A stretch of 40,789 nt of DNA from Pseudomonas sp. LS-2 (GCF_003605735.1 NZ_QXTJ01000016.1:230539-271327), one strand, 5' to 3'. Shown: positions 9,165 to 18,599, counted from the first letter of the stretch. Numbers and translations are program-made. Notes: a model not told the origin generated them from the sequence alone.

Positions 9165-10790
9165 ATGACCGTCAGAAACATGAATATCGCGCCCCGTGCC
9201 GCGCTTGGCTTCGGGGTGCTGGCACTGCTGGTTTTCGGTCTGGGCGCTTTCGCGCTGTTGCAGATGTCCAGCATGCGCAAACAGTCGGATCTGGTTGAGA
9301 GCAAGTGGCTACCCAGCGTTATGGAGCTGGGCACGATGGGTCAGGACCTGATGCGCATCAGGACCCTCACGCTGCGGCTGATGCTCAACCGCAATGCCGA
9401 CGCGTTGCAGGACAACTACAGCAAGATCGATCAGCTCAAGGCCGGTTTGCAGCGCACCGAACAGCATTATGCCGGGCTGATCGAGTCCTCACGGGAGCGC
9501 GAACTCTACGCGCTGTTCGCAGAGGCGAAGCAGGCGTATTTCCAGCGTCAGAACCGCATCATGGAGCTGTCACGACAAAACCAGATGGACGAGGCGCTGC
9601 AGGTCCTCAACGGCGAGATGAATCAATACGCCGACAAGATGACTCAAGCGCTCAACGAGCTGACCGCGATCAATAAGCAGGGCGCCTCCCAGGCAACCGA
9701 CCTGGCGCAAGAGGTGTTTGGCAGCGCCAGGCTCTGGGTGATGGCCATGATCGTGCTGACGGCGGTGGTCACTCTGGTACTCGCCTGGGGCCTGACCCGC
9801 AGCATCGTGCAGCCACTGGCGCAGGCATTGGGCATCGCGCAGGTCATCGCGGCAGGGGATCTGACCGCTGACATCAAGGTAGAGGGGCGCGACGAACCTG
9901 CGCGGTTGCTGGAAGCATTGAAGGCCATGCAATCAAGTTTGCGTCGTACTATTCTGCGCATCTCCGATTCGTCCAGTCAGTTGGCCTCGGCGTCCGAAGA
10001 GTTGAGTACGGTGACCGAGGATTCCACCCGTGGTCTGCACCAGCAGAGCCTTGAAATCGATCAGGCGGCGACGGCGATCAATCAGATGACGGCGGCGGTC
10101 GAAGAGGTGGCGCGTAATGCCGTGGCGACCTCCGAGGCCTCCGACGAATCGGAACGTATCGCTCAGCGCGGTCGGCATCAGGTGCAGGAAACGGTGGCCT
10201 CGATCAACCATCTGGCGCAGGACGTCACGCACACTGGGGTTCAGGTCGAGACCCTGGCGCAGAAGGTGTATGGCATCAGCAAGGTGCTGGATGTGATTCG
10301 GTCGGTGGCCGAGCAGACCAACCTGTTGGCGCTCAACGCTGCGATCGAGGCGGCGCGGGCGGGCGAGGCGGGTCGTGGTTTTGCGGTGGTGGCCGATGAG
10401 GTGCGGGCGCTTGCGCATCGTACTCAGTCGTCGACACAGGAGATCGAGTTGCTGGTCGGGGATATTCGTCAGGGCACCGATCAGGCTGTGGCGGCGATGC
10501 AGGGCAGCAACAGCCGTGCCCGTTCGACCCTTGAACTGGCGCAATCGGCGGGGGTGGCGCTGGACGAGATTGCGGCGGCGATTACCTTGATCACAGAGCG
10601 AAATATGGTGATTGCCAGTGCGTCCGAGGAGCAGGCGCAAGTGGCGCGTGAGGTGGATCGCAACCTGACGAACATTCGGGATCTGGCGTTGCAGAGCTCG
10701 GCCGGCGCGAATCAGACCAGTGCGGCAAGTCATGATCTTTCGCGGCTGGCCACGGATTTGAACGGGATGGTGGCGGCGTTTTCGGTTTAA
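9165..10790 (+). CDS. Methyl-accepting chemotaxis protein with four-helix-bundle sensor
   Basis: Encodes 541 residues from the ATG at 9165, preceded by GGAAGGGA. Membrane segments lie near residues 12-34 and 191-212 and enclose a ~155-residue periplasmic domain of long amphipathic helices, resembling 4HB_MCP. A HAMP domain follows ([20 protein letters not shown]), then the cytoplasmic signalling coiled coil with the hairpin tip [20 protein letters not shown] that contacts CheA and CheW. The C-terminus (GMVAAFSV) has no CheR-tethering pentapeptide. The ligand is unknown. By position next to fabB it corresponds to the PA1608-type transducer (from memory). Confidence 0.93.
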   Translation: MTVRNMNIAPRAALGFGVLALLVFGLGAFALLQMSSMRKQSDLVESKWLPSVMELGTMGQDLMRIRTLTLRLMLNRNADALQDNYSKIDQLKAGLQRTEQHYAGLIESSRERELYALFAEAKQAYFQRQNRIMELSRQNQMDEALQVLNGEMNQYADKMTQALNELTAINKQGASQATDLAQEVFGSARLWVMAMIVLTAVVTLVLAWGLTRSIVQPLAQALGIAQVIAAGDLTADIKVEGRDEPARLLEALKAMQSSLRRTILRISDSSSQLASASEELSTVTEDSTRGLHQQSLEIDQAATAINQMTAAVEEVARNAVATSEASDESERIAQRGRHQVQETVASINHLAQDVTHTGVQVETLAQKVYGISKVLDVIRSVAEQTNLLALNAAIEAARAGEAGRGFAVVADEVRALAHRTQSSTQEIELLVGDIRQGTDQAVAAMQGSNSRARSTLELAQSAGVALDEIAAAITLITERNMVIASASEEQAQVAREVDRNLTNIRDLALQSSAGANQTSAASHDLSRLATDLNGMVAAFSV

Positions 10791-10830
10791 GTAAAAGGCC
10801 GCGACCGCTTCGCAATATGAAGACGGTCAC

Positions 10831-10914
10831 GTAGAAGCGCTTGCCCGCCAAAGCAATGGCTCAGCTCGTATTGTGTTACCTGGACTGGGGCATCGCGGGC
10901 AAGCGCGCTCCTAC
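10831..10914. repeat. REPIN (GTAGGAGCGCGCTTGCCCGC family), imperfect copy
   Basis: The left REP GTAGAAGCGCTTGCCCGCC starts at 10831 and the inverted right REP GCGGGCAAGCGCGCTCCTAC spans about 10895-10914, with a ~40-base spacer. The left arm has lost bases relative to the perfect copy at 29157-29247. It lies between the convergent chemoreceptor and fabB genes. Confidence 0.78.
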
Positions 10915-10960
10915 AAGCAGAGCATTGCGCCGCCCAATGGGGGCATTTCGGCAGACATGA

Positions 10961-10989
10961 AAAAAGGCGCCTCAAGAGGCGCCTTTTTC
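10961..10989. terminator. Bidirectional terminator between the chemoreceptor gene and fabB
   Basis: A perfect 12-bp stem (10961-10972 with 10977-10988) around a CAAG loop has an A run on the left arm and a T run on the right, so it can end transcription from both sides. It lies 20 bases beyond the fabB stop. Confidence 0.93.
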
Positions 10990-11009
10990 ATAGGCTGCGA
11001 CAGGTCGGA

Positions 11010-12230
11010 TTATTTACCGGTCCAGCGCTTCATCACCAGCGTGGCGTTGGTGCCGCCGAAGCCGAAGCTGTTGCTCATGACCAGATTGATCTCGGCGTTT
11101 TCGCGAGTCTTGGTCAGGATCGGCAGATCGGCGACTTCAGGGTCCAGCTCGTCGATGTTGGCCGAGCCTGCCATGAAGTTGCCTTCCATCATCAGCATGC
11201 AGTAGATCGCTTCGTGAACACCTGCGGCGCCCAGGGAGTGGCCCGACAGGCTCTTGGTGGAACTGATGGCCGGAGCGTCAGTGCCGAAGACTTCACGCAC
11301 GCCTTTCATCTCCGCGACGTCGCCGACCGGCGTCGAAGTGCCGTGGGTGTTCAGGTAGTCGATCTTGCCGTCAACGGTGGACATCGCCTGCTGCATGCAG
11401 CGGATCGCGCCTTCGCCGCTCGGTGCGACCATGTCGTAGCCATCGGAGGTAGCCCCGTAGCCCACCAGTTCAGCGTAGATCTTCGCGCCGCGCGCCAGTG
11501 CGTGCTCCAGCTCTTCGACCACGACCATACCGCCACCGCCTGCAATGACGAAACCGTCACGGTCGGCGTCGTAGGCGCGGGAAGCCTGTTCCGGGGTTTC
11601 GTTGCGCTTGCTGGACAGTGCGCCCATGGCGTCGAACAGGAACGACTGGCTCCAGTGCTCTTCTTCACCGCCGCCGGCGAAGACCACGTCCTGTTTACCC
11701 ATCTGAATCTGTTCCATGGCGGTCCCGATGCAGTGAGCACTGGTGGCGCAGGCAGAGGCGATGGAGTAGTTCAGGCCCTTGATCTTGAATGGCGTTGCCA
11801 GACAGGCCGAAACGGTGCTGCTCATGGTGCGGGTCACGCGGTATGGACCGACGCGCTTGACGCCTTTCTCGCGCAGGATGTCCAGCGCTTCCATCTGGTT
11901 CAGGGTCGATGCGCCGCCGGAGCCGGCGATCAGGCCGGTACGCGGGTTCGACACTTGCTCCTCGGTGAGGCCCGAGTCAGCGACAGCGTCTTTCATGGCC
12001 AGATAGGCATAGGCCGCAGCGTGACCGACGAAGCGATAGATCTTGCGGTCGATCAGCTCTTCGAGGTTGAGGTCGATGGAGCCGGAAACCTGGCTGCGCA
12101 GACCCATTTCGGCATATTCCGGATTGAAACGGATGCCAGGGCGGCTTGCACGCAGGTTGGCGGAAACGGTGTCTTTGTCATTGCCCAAGCAGGAAACAAT
12201 GCCCAGACCAGTGATAACGACGCGGCGCAT
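11010..12230 (-). CDS. fabB: Beta-ketoacyl-ACP synthase I
   Basis: Encodes 406 residues. FabB condenses malonyl-ACP with acyl-ACP and is needed to elongate the cis-3-decenoyl-ACP made by FabA, so it is essential for unsaturated fatty acid synthesis. The thiolase-fold Cys-His-His triad is visible: Cys161 ([12 protein letters not shown]), His296 ([11 protein letters not shown]) and His331 (SGHSLGAAG), with Lys326 just before the last. The C-terminal [10 protein letters not shown] is the family end motif. It starts 10 bases after the fabA stop, in the classic fabAB operon. Confidence 0.97.
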   Translation of the reverse strand: MRRVVITGLGIVSCLGNDKDTVSANLRASRPGIRFNPEYAEMGLRSQVSGSIDLNLEELIDRKIYRFVGHAAAYAYLAMKDAVADSGLTEEQVSNPRTGLIAGSGGASTLNQMEALDILREKGVKRVGPYRVTRTMSSTVSACLATPFKIKGLNYSIASACATSAHCIGTAMEQIQMGKQDVVFAGGGEEEHWSQSFLFDAMGALSSKRNETPEQASRAYDADRDGFVIAGGGGMVVVEELEHALARGAKIYAELVGYGATSDGYDMVAPSGEGAIRCMQQAMSTVDGKIDYLNTHGTSTPVGDVAEMKGVREVFGTDAPAISSTKSLSGHSLGAAGVHEAIYCMLMMEGNFMAGSANIDELDPEVADLPILTKTRENAEINLVMSNSFGFGGTNATLVMKRWTGK

Positions 12231-12240
12231 GCGAATACCC

Positions 12241-12756
12241 TTAGAAATTGTCAGTGGAGGTGAACACGCCGACGCGGAGGCCTTCGGCGGTGTAGATTTC
12301 GCGACCGTCCACGGTCACCGAACCGTCGGCGATGGCCAGGTTCAGCTTGCCCTTGAGGACGCGCTTGATTTGGATGTTGTAGGTGACTTTCCTGGCGGTC
12401 GGCAGGACCTGGCCGAAGAATTTCACTTCGCCCGAGCCCAGCGCACGACCGCGGCCCGGCAGGCCTTGCCAGCCCAGGAAGAAACCGACCAGTTGCCACA
12501 TGGCATCCAGGCCCAGGCAACCTGGCATCACCGGGTCGCCTTCGAAGTGACAGGCGAAGAACCACAGGTCGGGAGTGATATCCAGTTCGGCGACCAATTC
12601 ACCTTTGCCGTACTTGCCGCCTTCTTCGCTGATATGGGTGATCCGGTCGATCATCAGCATGTTGGGGGCGGGCAGTTGCGCGTTACCTTGGCCGAACAGC
12701 TCGCCGCGACTGCAGCGCAGCAGGTCTTCCCGGGTAAAGGCGTTTTGTTTGGTCAT
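12241..12756 (-). CDS. fabA: 3-hydroxydecanoyl-ACP dehydratase/isomerase
   Basis: Encodes 171 residues, exactly the usual FabA length, from the ATG complementary to 12754-12756 with an AGGAG site 8 bases upstream; the frame extends 24 codons further but without homology. FabA dehydrates 3-hydroxydecanoyl-ACP and isomerises the trans-2 product to cis-3, the branch point of anaerobic unsaturated fatty acid synthesis. The hotdog fold carries the catalytic His70 ([14 protein letters not shown]) and Asp84 (CLGLDAMWQ). It leads the fabA-fabB operon. In P. aeruginosa the operon responds to the acyl-CoA sensor DesT; no clear DesT palindrome was recognised here. Confidence 0.97.
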   Translation of the reverse strand: MTKQNAFTREDLLRCSRGELFGQGNAQLPAPNMLMIDRITHISEEGGKYGKGELVAELDITPDLWFFACHFEGDPVMPGCLGLDAMWQLVGFFLGWQGLPGRGRALGSGEVKFFGQVLPTARKVTYNIQIKRVLKGKLNLAIADGSVTVDGREIYTAEGLRVGVFTSTDNF

Positions 12757-12866
12757 GCGAGCTCCTCGATAATCCTGTGCGGCTGGGTAAGGCGTAGCTA
12801 CCCAATGCCAATCTGACCAGCGGGTCATCCCTCTGCTGGCAGCCTACTCATAGACTATTGCGTTGT

Positions 12867-12908
12867 AATGAAAGTCACAGCACAGGCGAAATGAAAGTAC
12901 ACCTGTGC
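12867..12908 (-). promoter_or_regulatory. Possible regulatory repeats upstream of fabA
   Basis: The 9-mer AATGAAAGT occurs twice in direct orientation (12867-12875 and 12890-12898), 23 bases apart. GCACAGG (12880-12886) and CCTGTGC (12902-12908) form an inverted repeat interleaved with it. This lies 110-150 bases upstream of fabA, between it and the end of the kinase gene. Regulator and promoter are not identified. Confidence 0.35.
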
Positions 12909-12972
12909 ACTGAAATTTTCCGTCCGCGCGTCGGCGCAGTTCGATCACGGCACACAAGACTGCCGCAATTTA

Positions 12973-14898
12973 TCATTTATCGCCAGTCGCAGATGCCTTA
13001 AAGGTCAACCAGCGTTGTAAAACCTGCTGTAAATCAGTGCGCTTGAAAGGCTTGGCCAGGTAATCGTTCATGCCCGCCTGCAAGCAAATCTCCCGGTCCC
13101 CATGGCGGGCGTTGGCGGTCAGAGCGATGATCGGCAGGGTTTCGAGGCCCGGCAACTGGCGAATTCTACGGGTGGCTTCATAGCCGTCCATGATGGGCAG
13201 GCGGCAGTCCATCAGGATCAGGGCGTATTTCTCCCGGCTGACCATGCTCACCGCTTCCGCGCCGTCACCGGCGGCGCTGACTTGCAATCCCAGACTGCGC
13301 AGCATGGCTTCGACCACGGTGCGGTTGACCGGGTTGTCCTCCACCAGCAATACGCAACCCTCGCGCTCCTGCGACAATTCGCCCACGGCGCCGGGTTGCG
13401 GTTGAGGTTCTTCCTGCTGAATCAATTGCAACGGGATTTCGAGGGTGAACACCGAGCCGAGCCCTTCGCTGCTCTGGGCCTGCAGCGATCCACCCATGCG
13501 CTCCGTCAGGTTGCGTGCGATGGGCAGGCCCAGCCCGGTTCCGCCGTAGCGTCTGGAGATCGAGTTGTCCGCCTGCTGAAAGGCATCGAACATCGATTCC
13601 AGCAGGTCCGGCGAGATGCCGATGCCACTGTCGCGCACGGCGCAGGAGAACAGGATGTGGTGGGCATCGCGTTTCTGCCAGGACGTTTCAACACGCACGC
13701 TGCCGAACTCCGTGAACTTCAACGCATTGCCGATCAGGTTGACCAGAATCTGCCGGATACGGGTCGGGTCGCCCTTGACCCGTAACAGATCGAGCCCGGG
13801 CGGCAAGTCCAGCTCCAGCGCCAGACCGCGCTGTTGCGCGTTGTGGGCAAATGCCTGGACGGAAGTGGAGATCAGTTCCGCCAGATTGAAGGCGATGTTC
13901 TCCAGCTCCAGTGCGTCGCGTTCGAAGCGGGAGAAATCGAGAATGTCGTTGATCACCCGCAGCAGGTGTTCGGTTGACTCGGTGGCCAGCGCCGCATATT
14001 CGGACTGCTCGTCGGTCATCTTCGTGGTTTCCATCAACTGCAGCATCCCGAGCACGCCATTCATGGGGGTGCGCAGTTCGTGGCTCATCATTGCCAGGAA
14101 TTCGGACTTGGCGCTGTTGGCGCGTTCTGCTTCTTCGCGGGTCCTGATCAATTCGTCCATGGCCTGCTTCTGCTCGCGGCTGGCTTTTTCCAGGCCTTGT
14201 GCGAGGTTGTTGATGTGTCGGGCCAGATCACCCAGCTCGGCGTCGTCGGCCACCGGCAGCGGCGCGGTGTAGTCGCCGTGCTGGATCGCCTTGACGGCAT
14301 CACTCATGGCGCTGATGGGCTGCGACAGACTCAATGACAGGCGCCGGGCAAGGATGTAAGTAAAAAGCAGAGCGAACAGCGCGAGAATGCCGGCCTTGAG
14401 CAGGATTTCCTGTTCGCGCAGGTTGAAGGCATCGCTGGACATGCCCACCAGGACCCGGCCCAGATAATCCTCGACAGGCACGCTGGCGCTGTCACCGCGA
14501 TCGTCCAGACGGCTGCTTTCGCTTTTGACCTGTTGCACGCGAATGGGGGCCTGAAAGATTTCCATTTGCCGGGCGTTGGGGTTATCGACGGGTTGCTCGA
14601 CGTGCACCAGGACATTGCCCGAGCTGTCCTGTACTTCGAGAAAACGTACGTGGGGCGTGCTCATGGTCGCCTTCATCAGGCTCTCCAGCACGTCGTTGTT
14701 GCCCACGATCACTCCGTATTCGGACGCAGGGGCGAGCTGGTTGGCTATCAGTTGGCCGGTATGGGTGAGCTCCTGACGCAGATCCTGGATGCGCACGACG
14801 GTAAAAAAACTGATGAGCAGCAGGGTCAGCAACAGGGCCGGGCCCAGACTGAGAATTTGCGTGCGGGTGCTGATGTTCCAGCCACGTTGTGCCGTCAC
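12973..14898 (-). CDS. Hybrid sensor histidine kinase, PA1611-like
   Basis: Encodes 641 residues from a GTG start with GGAG upstream. Order: transmembrane helix about 15-35, a ~130-residue periplasmic sensor, second helix about 167-185, HAMP, HisKA with the phospho-accepting His273 (MMSHELRTPMNGVLG), HATPase (LVNLIGNALKF, DSGIGIS, GTGLGLPIA at about 386-461) and one receiver domain with phosphorylatable Asp564 (LILMDCRLPIMDGYE) and Lys616. No HPt domain is present, so phosphate must pass to a separate HPt protein. Its position next to fabAB is that of P. aeruginosa PA1611, reported to act with RetS and HptB on the Gac/Rsm switch; that role here is inferred from synteny. Confidence 0.9.
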   Translation of the reverse strand: MTAQRGWNISTRTQILSLGPALLLTLLLISFFTVVRIQDLRQELTHTGQLIANQLAPASEYGVIVGNNDVLESLMKATMSTPHVRFLEVQDSSGNVLVHVEQPVDNPNARQMEIFQAPIRVQQVKSESSRLDDRGDSASVPVEDYLGRVLVGMSSDAFNLREQEILLKAGILALFALLFTYILARRLSLSLSQPISAMSDAVKAIQHGDYTAPLPVADDAELGDLARHINNLAQGLEKASREQKQAMDELIRTREEAERANSAKSEFLAMMSHELRTPMNGVLGMLQLMETTKMTDEQSEYAALATESTEHLLRVINDILDFSRFERDALELENIAFNLAELISTSVQAFAHNAQQRGLALELDLPPGLDLLRVKGDPTRIRQILVNLIGNALKFTEFGSVRVETSWQKRDAHHILFSCAVRDSGIGISPDLLESMFDAFQQADNSISRRYGGTGLGLPIARNLTERMGGSLQAQSSEGLGSVFTLEIPLQLIQQEEPQPQPGAVGELSQEREGCVLLVEDNPVNRTVVEAMLRSLGLQVSAAGDGAEAVSMVSREKYALILMDCRLPIMDGYEATRRIRQLPGLETLPIIALTANARHGDREICLQAGMNDYLAKPFKRTDLQQVLQRWLTFKASATGDK

Positions 14899-15146
14899 GG
14901 CCGCGCTCCGCCGGTCATGGATGCCTCATATGCCATCGTTTACGCAACGCCAGGCAAAAGATCGTGTCATCGGTCTGAATCTCGTCGGAAAGCGACGTAA
15001 CGATAGCTCATCGGTGTCGCCGTGGAATTTTCATCTGGGGCGCGCATCTTAACCGAGCCGTAGGTGTTTTCCTCATGAAGAGTCAGGCCCGGATGATATG
15101 TGTCGTACTGTCGTGTTTTGCCGCTGGTGGCGAGCCCGGCGCTCCG

Positions 15147-15152
15147 TATAAT
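15147..15152 (+). promoter_or_regulatory. Probable -10 element of the gpsA promoter
   Basis: A perfect TATAAT lies 41 bases before the gpsA start. At 17-bp spacing the -35 region (CTGGTG, 15124-15129) is poor, so the promoter may be weak or activator-dependent. The rest of the 295-bp divergent gap between the kinase gene and gpsA shows nothing else recognised. Confidence 0.5.
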
Positions 15153-15193
15153 GCTGCCATCGCCAGATCTGATGGCTCTAGATGGATTGTTTT

Positions 15194-16219
15194 ATGACCC
15201 GACAGCAACCAATCGCAGTGCTGGGTGGCGGCAGCTTCGGAACGGCGGTGGCCAACCTGCTGGCCGAGAACGGTCACCGGGTGCGGCAATGGATGCGTGA
15301 CCCCGAGCAGGCCGAGGCGATTCGCGTCAACCGCGAGAACCCGCGCTATCTCAAAGGCATCAAGGTGCTCGACGGGGTCGAACCCGTGACCGACCTGCAA
15401 AGCACGCTGGCAGACAGCCAGTTGGTGTTCGTGGCCCTTCCGTCCAGCGCCTTGCGTAGCGTTCTGACGCCCCATGTCGAGCTGCTGACCGGCAAGATGC
15501 TGGTCAGTCTGACCAAGGGCATCGAGGCGCAGACGTTCAAGCTGATGAGTGAAATCCTCGAAGACATCGCCCCGAACGCTCGTATCGGCGTGCTGTCCGG
15601 GCCCAACCTGGCTCGCGAGATCGCCGAGCATGCCTTGACCGCGACGGTGGTCGCCAGTGAAGACGAAGACCTCTGTCAGCAGGTTCAGGCTGCGCTGCAC
15701 GGTCGCACGTTCCGCGTCTACGCCAGTGCCGACCGTTTTGGCGTCGAACTGGGCGGTGCCTTGAAAAACGTCTACGCCATCATCGCCGGGATGGCTGTGG
15801 CATTGGGCATGGGCGAGAACACCAAGAGCATGCTGATCACTCGAGCGCTCGCCGAGATGACCCGGTTTGCCGTCAGTCAGGGCGCCAATCCGATGACCTT
15901 TCTGGGCCTTGCCGGCGTCGGCGACCTGATCGTGACCTGCTCCTCGCCCAAGAGCCGCAATTATCAGGTTGGCTTCGCGCTGGGACAGGGGTTGAGTCTG
16001 GATGAGGCAGTCACCCGGCTGGGCGAAGTGGCCGAAGGGGTCAATACGCTGAAAGTGCTCAAGGCCAAGGCTCAGGAATTGCAGGTCTACATGCCGCTGG
16101 TCGCCGGGCTGCACGCAATCCTGTTCGAGGGGCGCACGCTGGAGCAGGTCATCGAGCTGCTGATGCGCGCCGAGCCCAAGACCGACGTCGATTTCATCTC
16201 GATCAGTGGTTTCAACTGA
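15194..16219 (+). CDS. gpsA: Glycerol-3-phosphate dehydrogenase [NAD(P)+]
   Basis: Encodes 341 residues from the ATG at 15194, which gives [18 protein letters not shown]; the in-frame ATG at 15182 would add four residues. It reduces dihydroxyacetone phosphate to sn-glycerol-3-phosphate, the backbone of phospholipids, in the cytosol. The N-terminal Rossmann domain has the dinucleotide loop [18 protein letters not shown] follows, and the helical C-terminal domain includes [13 protein letters not shown] with the conserved Lys. No strong Shine-Dalgarno is visible. It is followed by the DUF4389 gene and sixA, probably in one transcript. Confidence 0.96.
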   Translation: MTRQQPIAVLGGGSFGTAVANLLAENGHRVRQWMRDPEQAEAIRVNRENPRYLKGIKVLDGVEPVTDLQSTLADSQLVFVALPSSALRSVLTPHVELLTGKMLVSLTKGIEAQTFKLMSEILEDIAPNARIGVLSGPNLAREIAEHALTATVVASEDEDLCQQVQAALHGRTFRVYASADRFGVELGGALKNVYAIIAGMAVALGMGENTKSMLITRALAEMTRFAVSQGANPMTFLGLAGVGDLIVTCSSPKSRNYQVGFALGQGLSLDEAVTRLGEVAEGVNTLKVLKAKAQELQVYMPLVAGLHAILFEGRTLEQVIELLMRAEPKTDVDFISISGFN

Positions 16220-16258
16220 TTCAATGCCCCCTGATTTCCAAGTTCAATGGAGAAGCTC

Positions 16259-16603
16259 TTGAACGAGTCCAAATTCAAGCAACACGAATCGGTTCTGCTG
16301 CGCGTCCTGTGGATGGTGGTGTTCGTGGTGGTCTGGCAGGTTGCGGTCACCGTGCTGGCCGTCGTGGTACTGGTGCAACTGGCGTATCGCCTGTTCTATG
16401 GCGCGCCAAGCCTGAGTCTGATGTCGTTCGGTGACAGCCTGAGTCAGTATTTCGCGCAGATCGGCCGTTTCGGCACCTTTCATACCGATCAGAAGCCCTG
16501 GCCGTTCGCCGACTGGCCGACCCCGCGTCCACCCGAGGGCGAAGCGCCGCATACCGTTCCAGCCGCCCCGCACCCCGTGCGTGATGAGGAACCGAAGCTA
16601 TGA
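16259..16603 (+). CDS. DUF4389 family membrane protein
   Basis: A small inner-membrane protein with one strongly hydrophobic stretch (VLWMVVFVVVWQVAVTVLAV and onward, ending at QLAYRLFYG). A cytosolic or periplasmic tail follows with the conserved SFGDSLSQYFAQIGRFGTFH and WPFADWP, and a Pro-rich C-terminus. The start is uncertain: an ATG at 16247 lacks a ribosome site, whereas GGAG at 16249-16252 is well spaced for the in-frame TTG at 16259 (114 residues), which I chose. The stop overlaps the sixA start (ATGA), so the two are coupled. No function is known for the family. Confidence 0.82.
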   Translation: MNESKFKQHESVLLRVLWMVVFVVVWQVAVTVLAVVVLVQLAYRLFYGAPSLSLMSFGDSLSQYFAQIGRFGTFHTDQKPWPFADWPTPRPPEGEAPHTVPAAPHPVRDEEPKL

Positions 16604-17058
16604 AATTGTGGATTCTGCGCCACGGCGAGGCCCAGAACCGCGCGCGCGCGGACGCTGAGCGGGAGCTGACCGACAACGGCCGCGCAGAAGTGCTGAGCAG
16701 CGCCGCCACCCTCATGGGCCAGCCGTTGCGCTGGATCATCGCCAGCCCTTACGTGCGTGCGCAGCAGACCGCCGAACTGGTTCCTCAGGCCCTGGGGTTT
16801 TCGGAAGCGGTGGTGACCGTGCCCTGGCTGACGCCGGACAGCGATCCGCGCAAGGTCCTCGATAACCTCGATCTGTACGCTTCGGACAATGTGCTGGTGG
16901 TCAGCCATCAGCCATTGGTGGGTTCGCTGATCGGTCTGGCGGTGCATGGCAGTCTGCAGCAGGCAGAGCCGATGCACACCGCCAGTCTCGCGGAGCTGGA
17001 GGCGGATTTCCCGCTGGCAGGGGCGATGGAGCTGATCAAGGTCCGCCATCCCGGCTGA
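16600..17058 (+). CDS. sixA: Phosphohistidine phosphatase SixA
   Basis: Encodes 152 residues, the usual SixA size. It is a compact histidine phosphatase superfamily member: RHGEA at residues 7-11 carries the nucleophilic His8, and VVSHQPLVGSLIGL supplies the second active-site His. SixA removes phosphate from phosphohistidine proteins; in E. coli the targets proposed are the HPt domain of ArcB and NPr of the nitrogen phosphotransferase system. The ATG overlaps the DUF4389 stop by four bases. A hybrid kinase lies about 1.7 kb away on the other strand, but a functional link is only speculation. Confidence 0.92.
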   Translation: MKLWILRHGEAQNRARADAERELTDNGRAEVLSSAATLMGQPLRWIIASPYVRAQQTAELVPQALGFSEAVVTVPWLTPDSDPRKVLDNLDLYASDNVLVVSHQPLVGSLIGLAVHGSLQQAEPMHTASLAELEADFPLAGAMELIKVRHPG

Positions 17059-17075
17059 CCCGCGTTCGTATTCCT

Positions 17076-17162
17076 TGTAGAGCCGGCTTGCCGGCGAACG
17101 GGTTGTGTCAGGCGATTCATTCGTTACTGCCCCAGCTTTCGCTACCAAGTCGGCTCCTACAG
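17076..17162. repeat. REP pair, diverged (GAGCCGGCTTGCCGGCGAA family)
   Basis: TGTAGAGCCGGCTTGCCGGC starts at 17076. A degraded inverted partner, GCTACCAAGTCGGCTCCTAC, ends at 17160. The right arm has several mismatches, so this looks like an ageing REPIN. It fills the gap between sixA and the thioesterase gene. Confidence 0.65.
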
Positions 17163-17209
17163 TCCCGCTGCGATTCTGATGCTATGTCTTCGATAACAAG
17201 GAAAAAAAC

Positions 17210-17653
17210 ATGAGTCTATGGCGCCAACCCCCTGACCTCGATGCCCTCAACGCCATGCAGAAGAACACCATCGGCGAGTTGCTGGATATCCGTTTCGAGG
17301 CTTTCGATGAGCAATCCCTGACCGCCAGCATGGTGGTCGACCATCGCACCCATCAACCTTACGGCCTGTTGCATGGCGGCGCGTCAGTGGTATTGGCGGA
17401 AACCGTGGGTTCGTCGGCGAGCTACCTGGTCATCGACAGCAGCAAATACTTCTGCGTGGGGCTCGAAATCAACGCCAACCACTTGCGTGGCCTGCGCAGC
17501 GGACGTGTGACTGCGGTGGCGCATCCCGTGCATATCGGCCGCACGACCCACGTCTGGGACATCCGCCTGACCAGCGATGAAGGCAAGGCCAGCTGCATTT
17601 CGCGCCTGACCGTCGCGGTCGTCCCACTGGGTGAACAGCCACCGTCGCGCTGA
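17210..17653 (+). CDS. Hotdog-fold acyl-CoA thioesterase, MenI/YdiI-type
   Basis: Encodes 147 residues, close to E. coli YdiI (MenI) throughout. Conserved features are LDIRFEAFDEQSLTASM, QPYGLLHGGASVVLAETVGS (with His55 and the catalytic Glu64) and VGLEINANHLRG. Such enzymes hydrolyse aromatic or medium-chain acyl-CoA; E. coli YdiI acts on 1,4-dihydroxy-2-naphthoyl-CoA in menaquinone synthesis. Pseudomonads make ubiquinone, so the true substrate here is open. It corresponds by position to P. aeruginosa PA1618 (from memory). It is followed by two alpha/beta hydrolases after a 112-bp gap with a hairpin. Confidence 0.9.
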   Translation: MSLWRQPPDLDALNAMQKNTIGELLDIRFEAFDEQSLTASMVVDHRTHQPYGLLHGGASVVLAETVGSSASYLVIDSSKYFCVGLEINANHLRGLRSGRVTAVAHPVHIGRTTHVWDIRLTSDEGKASCISRLTVAVVPLGEQPPSR

Positions 17654-17765
17654 CCGGGTCCGGCATGACCGGAGTGTCATCATCGATGGCAGTTCCGGTC
17701 ATTGCCGCGTTGCAGCGCCGGTGCGCACAATTGCAGCCTGTTCAAGGTTCTCTGGATGCGCCGGC

Positions 17766-18599
17766 ATGACCCAACCCGTGTTTTTCGCTCACGCCAATGG
17801 CTTTCCTTCCGCCACCTACGGCAAATTGTTTGCAGCACTCGGGGATGAGTTTCAGGTGACTCATCTGGAGCAGCACGCTCACGATCCGCGTTTCCCCGTA
17901 ACTGACAACTGGCCGAATCTGGTCGATGAGCTGGTTCACCATCTGCGTGAGCAGGAGCAGCCGGTGTGGGGTGTGGGGCATTCGCTCGGCGGTGTCCTGC
18001 ATTATCACGCCGCCTTGCGTCATCCGGAGTTGTATCGTGGTGTGGTCATGCTCGATTCGCCGGTGCTGACCCGCTTCGATCAATGGATGATCCGTGCGGC
18101 CAAACGCTTTGGTTTCATCGATCGCATCACCCCGGCCGGGCGCACGCTGGGGCGGCGCGAAGTGTTCAGTGATCTGCAGGCTGCCCGGCAGTATTTCGCC
18201 GGCAAACACCTGTTTCGCCGTTTCGATCCCGAGTGCTTCGAGGCCTATCTGCTGCACGGCTTGCAAGCGGATGGCGAGCAACTGCGCCTGCGTTTCGACC
18301 CGGCCACCGAGATCAGCATCTACCGCAGCGTGCCCCACACCAGCCCCGGCATGGCCCGCCATCTGCGGGTGCCGCTGGCGATGGTGCGCGGCGAGCACAG
18401 CGACGTCGTGCGACGCCATCACGCGATGTCGGTGAAAAGCATGCGCGAAGGCGAGTATCTTTCTGTGCCGGGCGGGCATATGTTTCCGCTAGAACACCCC
18501 GAGGATACCGCGCAGATGCTCAAGAACCTGTTCTCCCGCTGGTCCGCTCGCGGCCAGAGCGCCAACGACGACCGGTCACGCCGGCGAGCCCGCGCATGA
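17766..18599 (+). CDS. Alpha/beta hydrolase, first of a coupled pair
   Basis: Encodes 277 residues from the ATG at 17766 (MTQPVFFAHANGFPS); the frame is open upstream but the HxNGFP oxyanion region fixes the N-terminus. The nucleophile elbow is GVGHSLGGVL with Ser73, and the catalytic His is in VPGGHMFPLEHP near residue 240. The middle (RTLGRREVF...YFAGKHLFRRF) is a helical cap. The Arg-rich C-terminal tail (RSRRRARA) is probably a by-product of overlap with the next gene. Cytosolic; substrate unknown. Its stop overlaps the next start by four bases (ATGA). Confidence 0.88.
   Translation: MTQPVFFAHANGFPSATYGKLFAALGDEFQVTHLEQHAHDPRFPVTDNWPNLVDELVHHLREQEQPVWGVGHSLGGVLHYHAALRHPELYRGVVMLDSPVLTRFDQWMIRAAKRFGFIDRITPAGRTLGRREVFSDLQAARQYFAGKHLFRRFDPECFEAYLLHGLQADGEQLRLRFDPATEISIYRSVPHTSPGMARHLRVPLAMVRGEHSDVVRRHHAMSVKSMREGEYLSVPGGHMFPLEHPEDTAQMLKNLFSRWSARGQSANDDRSRRRARA

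Noticed and set aside
12757..12828. N-terminal extension of FabA by 24 residues
   Set aside because: The extension has no homology, and the AGGAG site plus the standard 171-residue length support the internal ATG.
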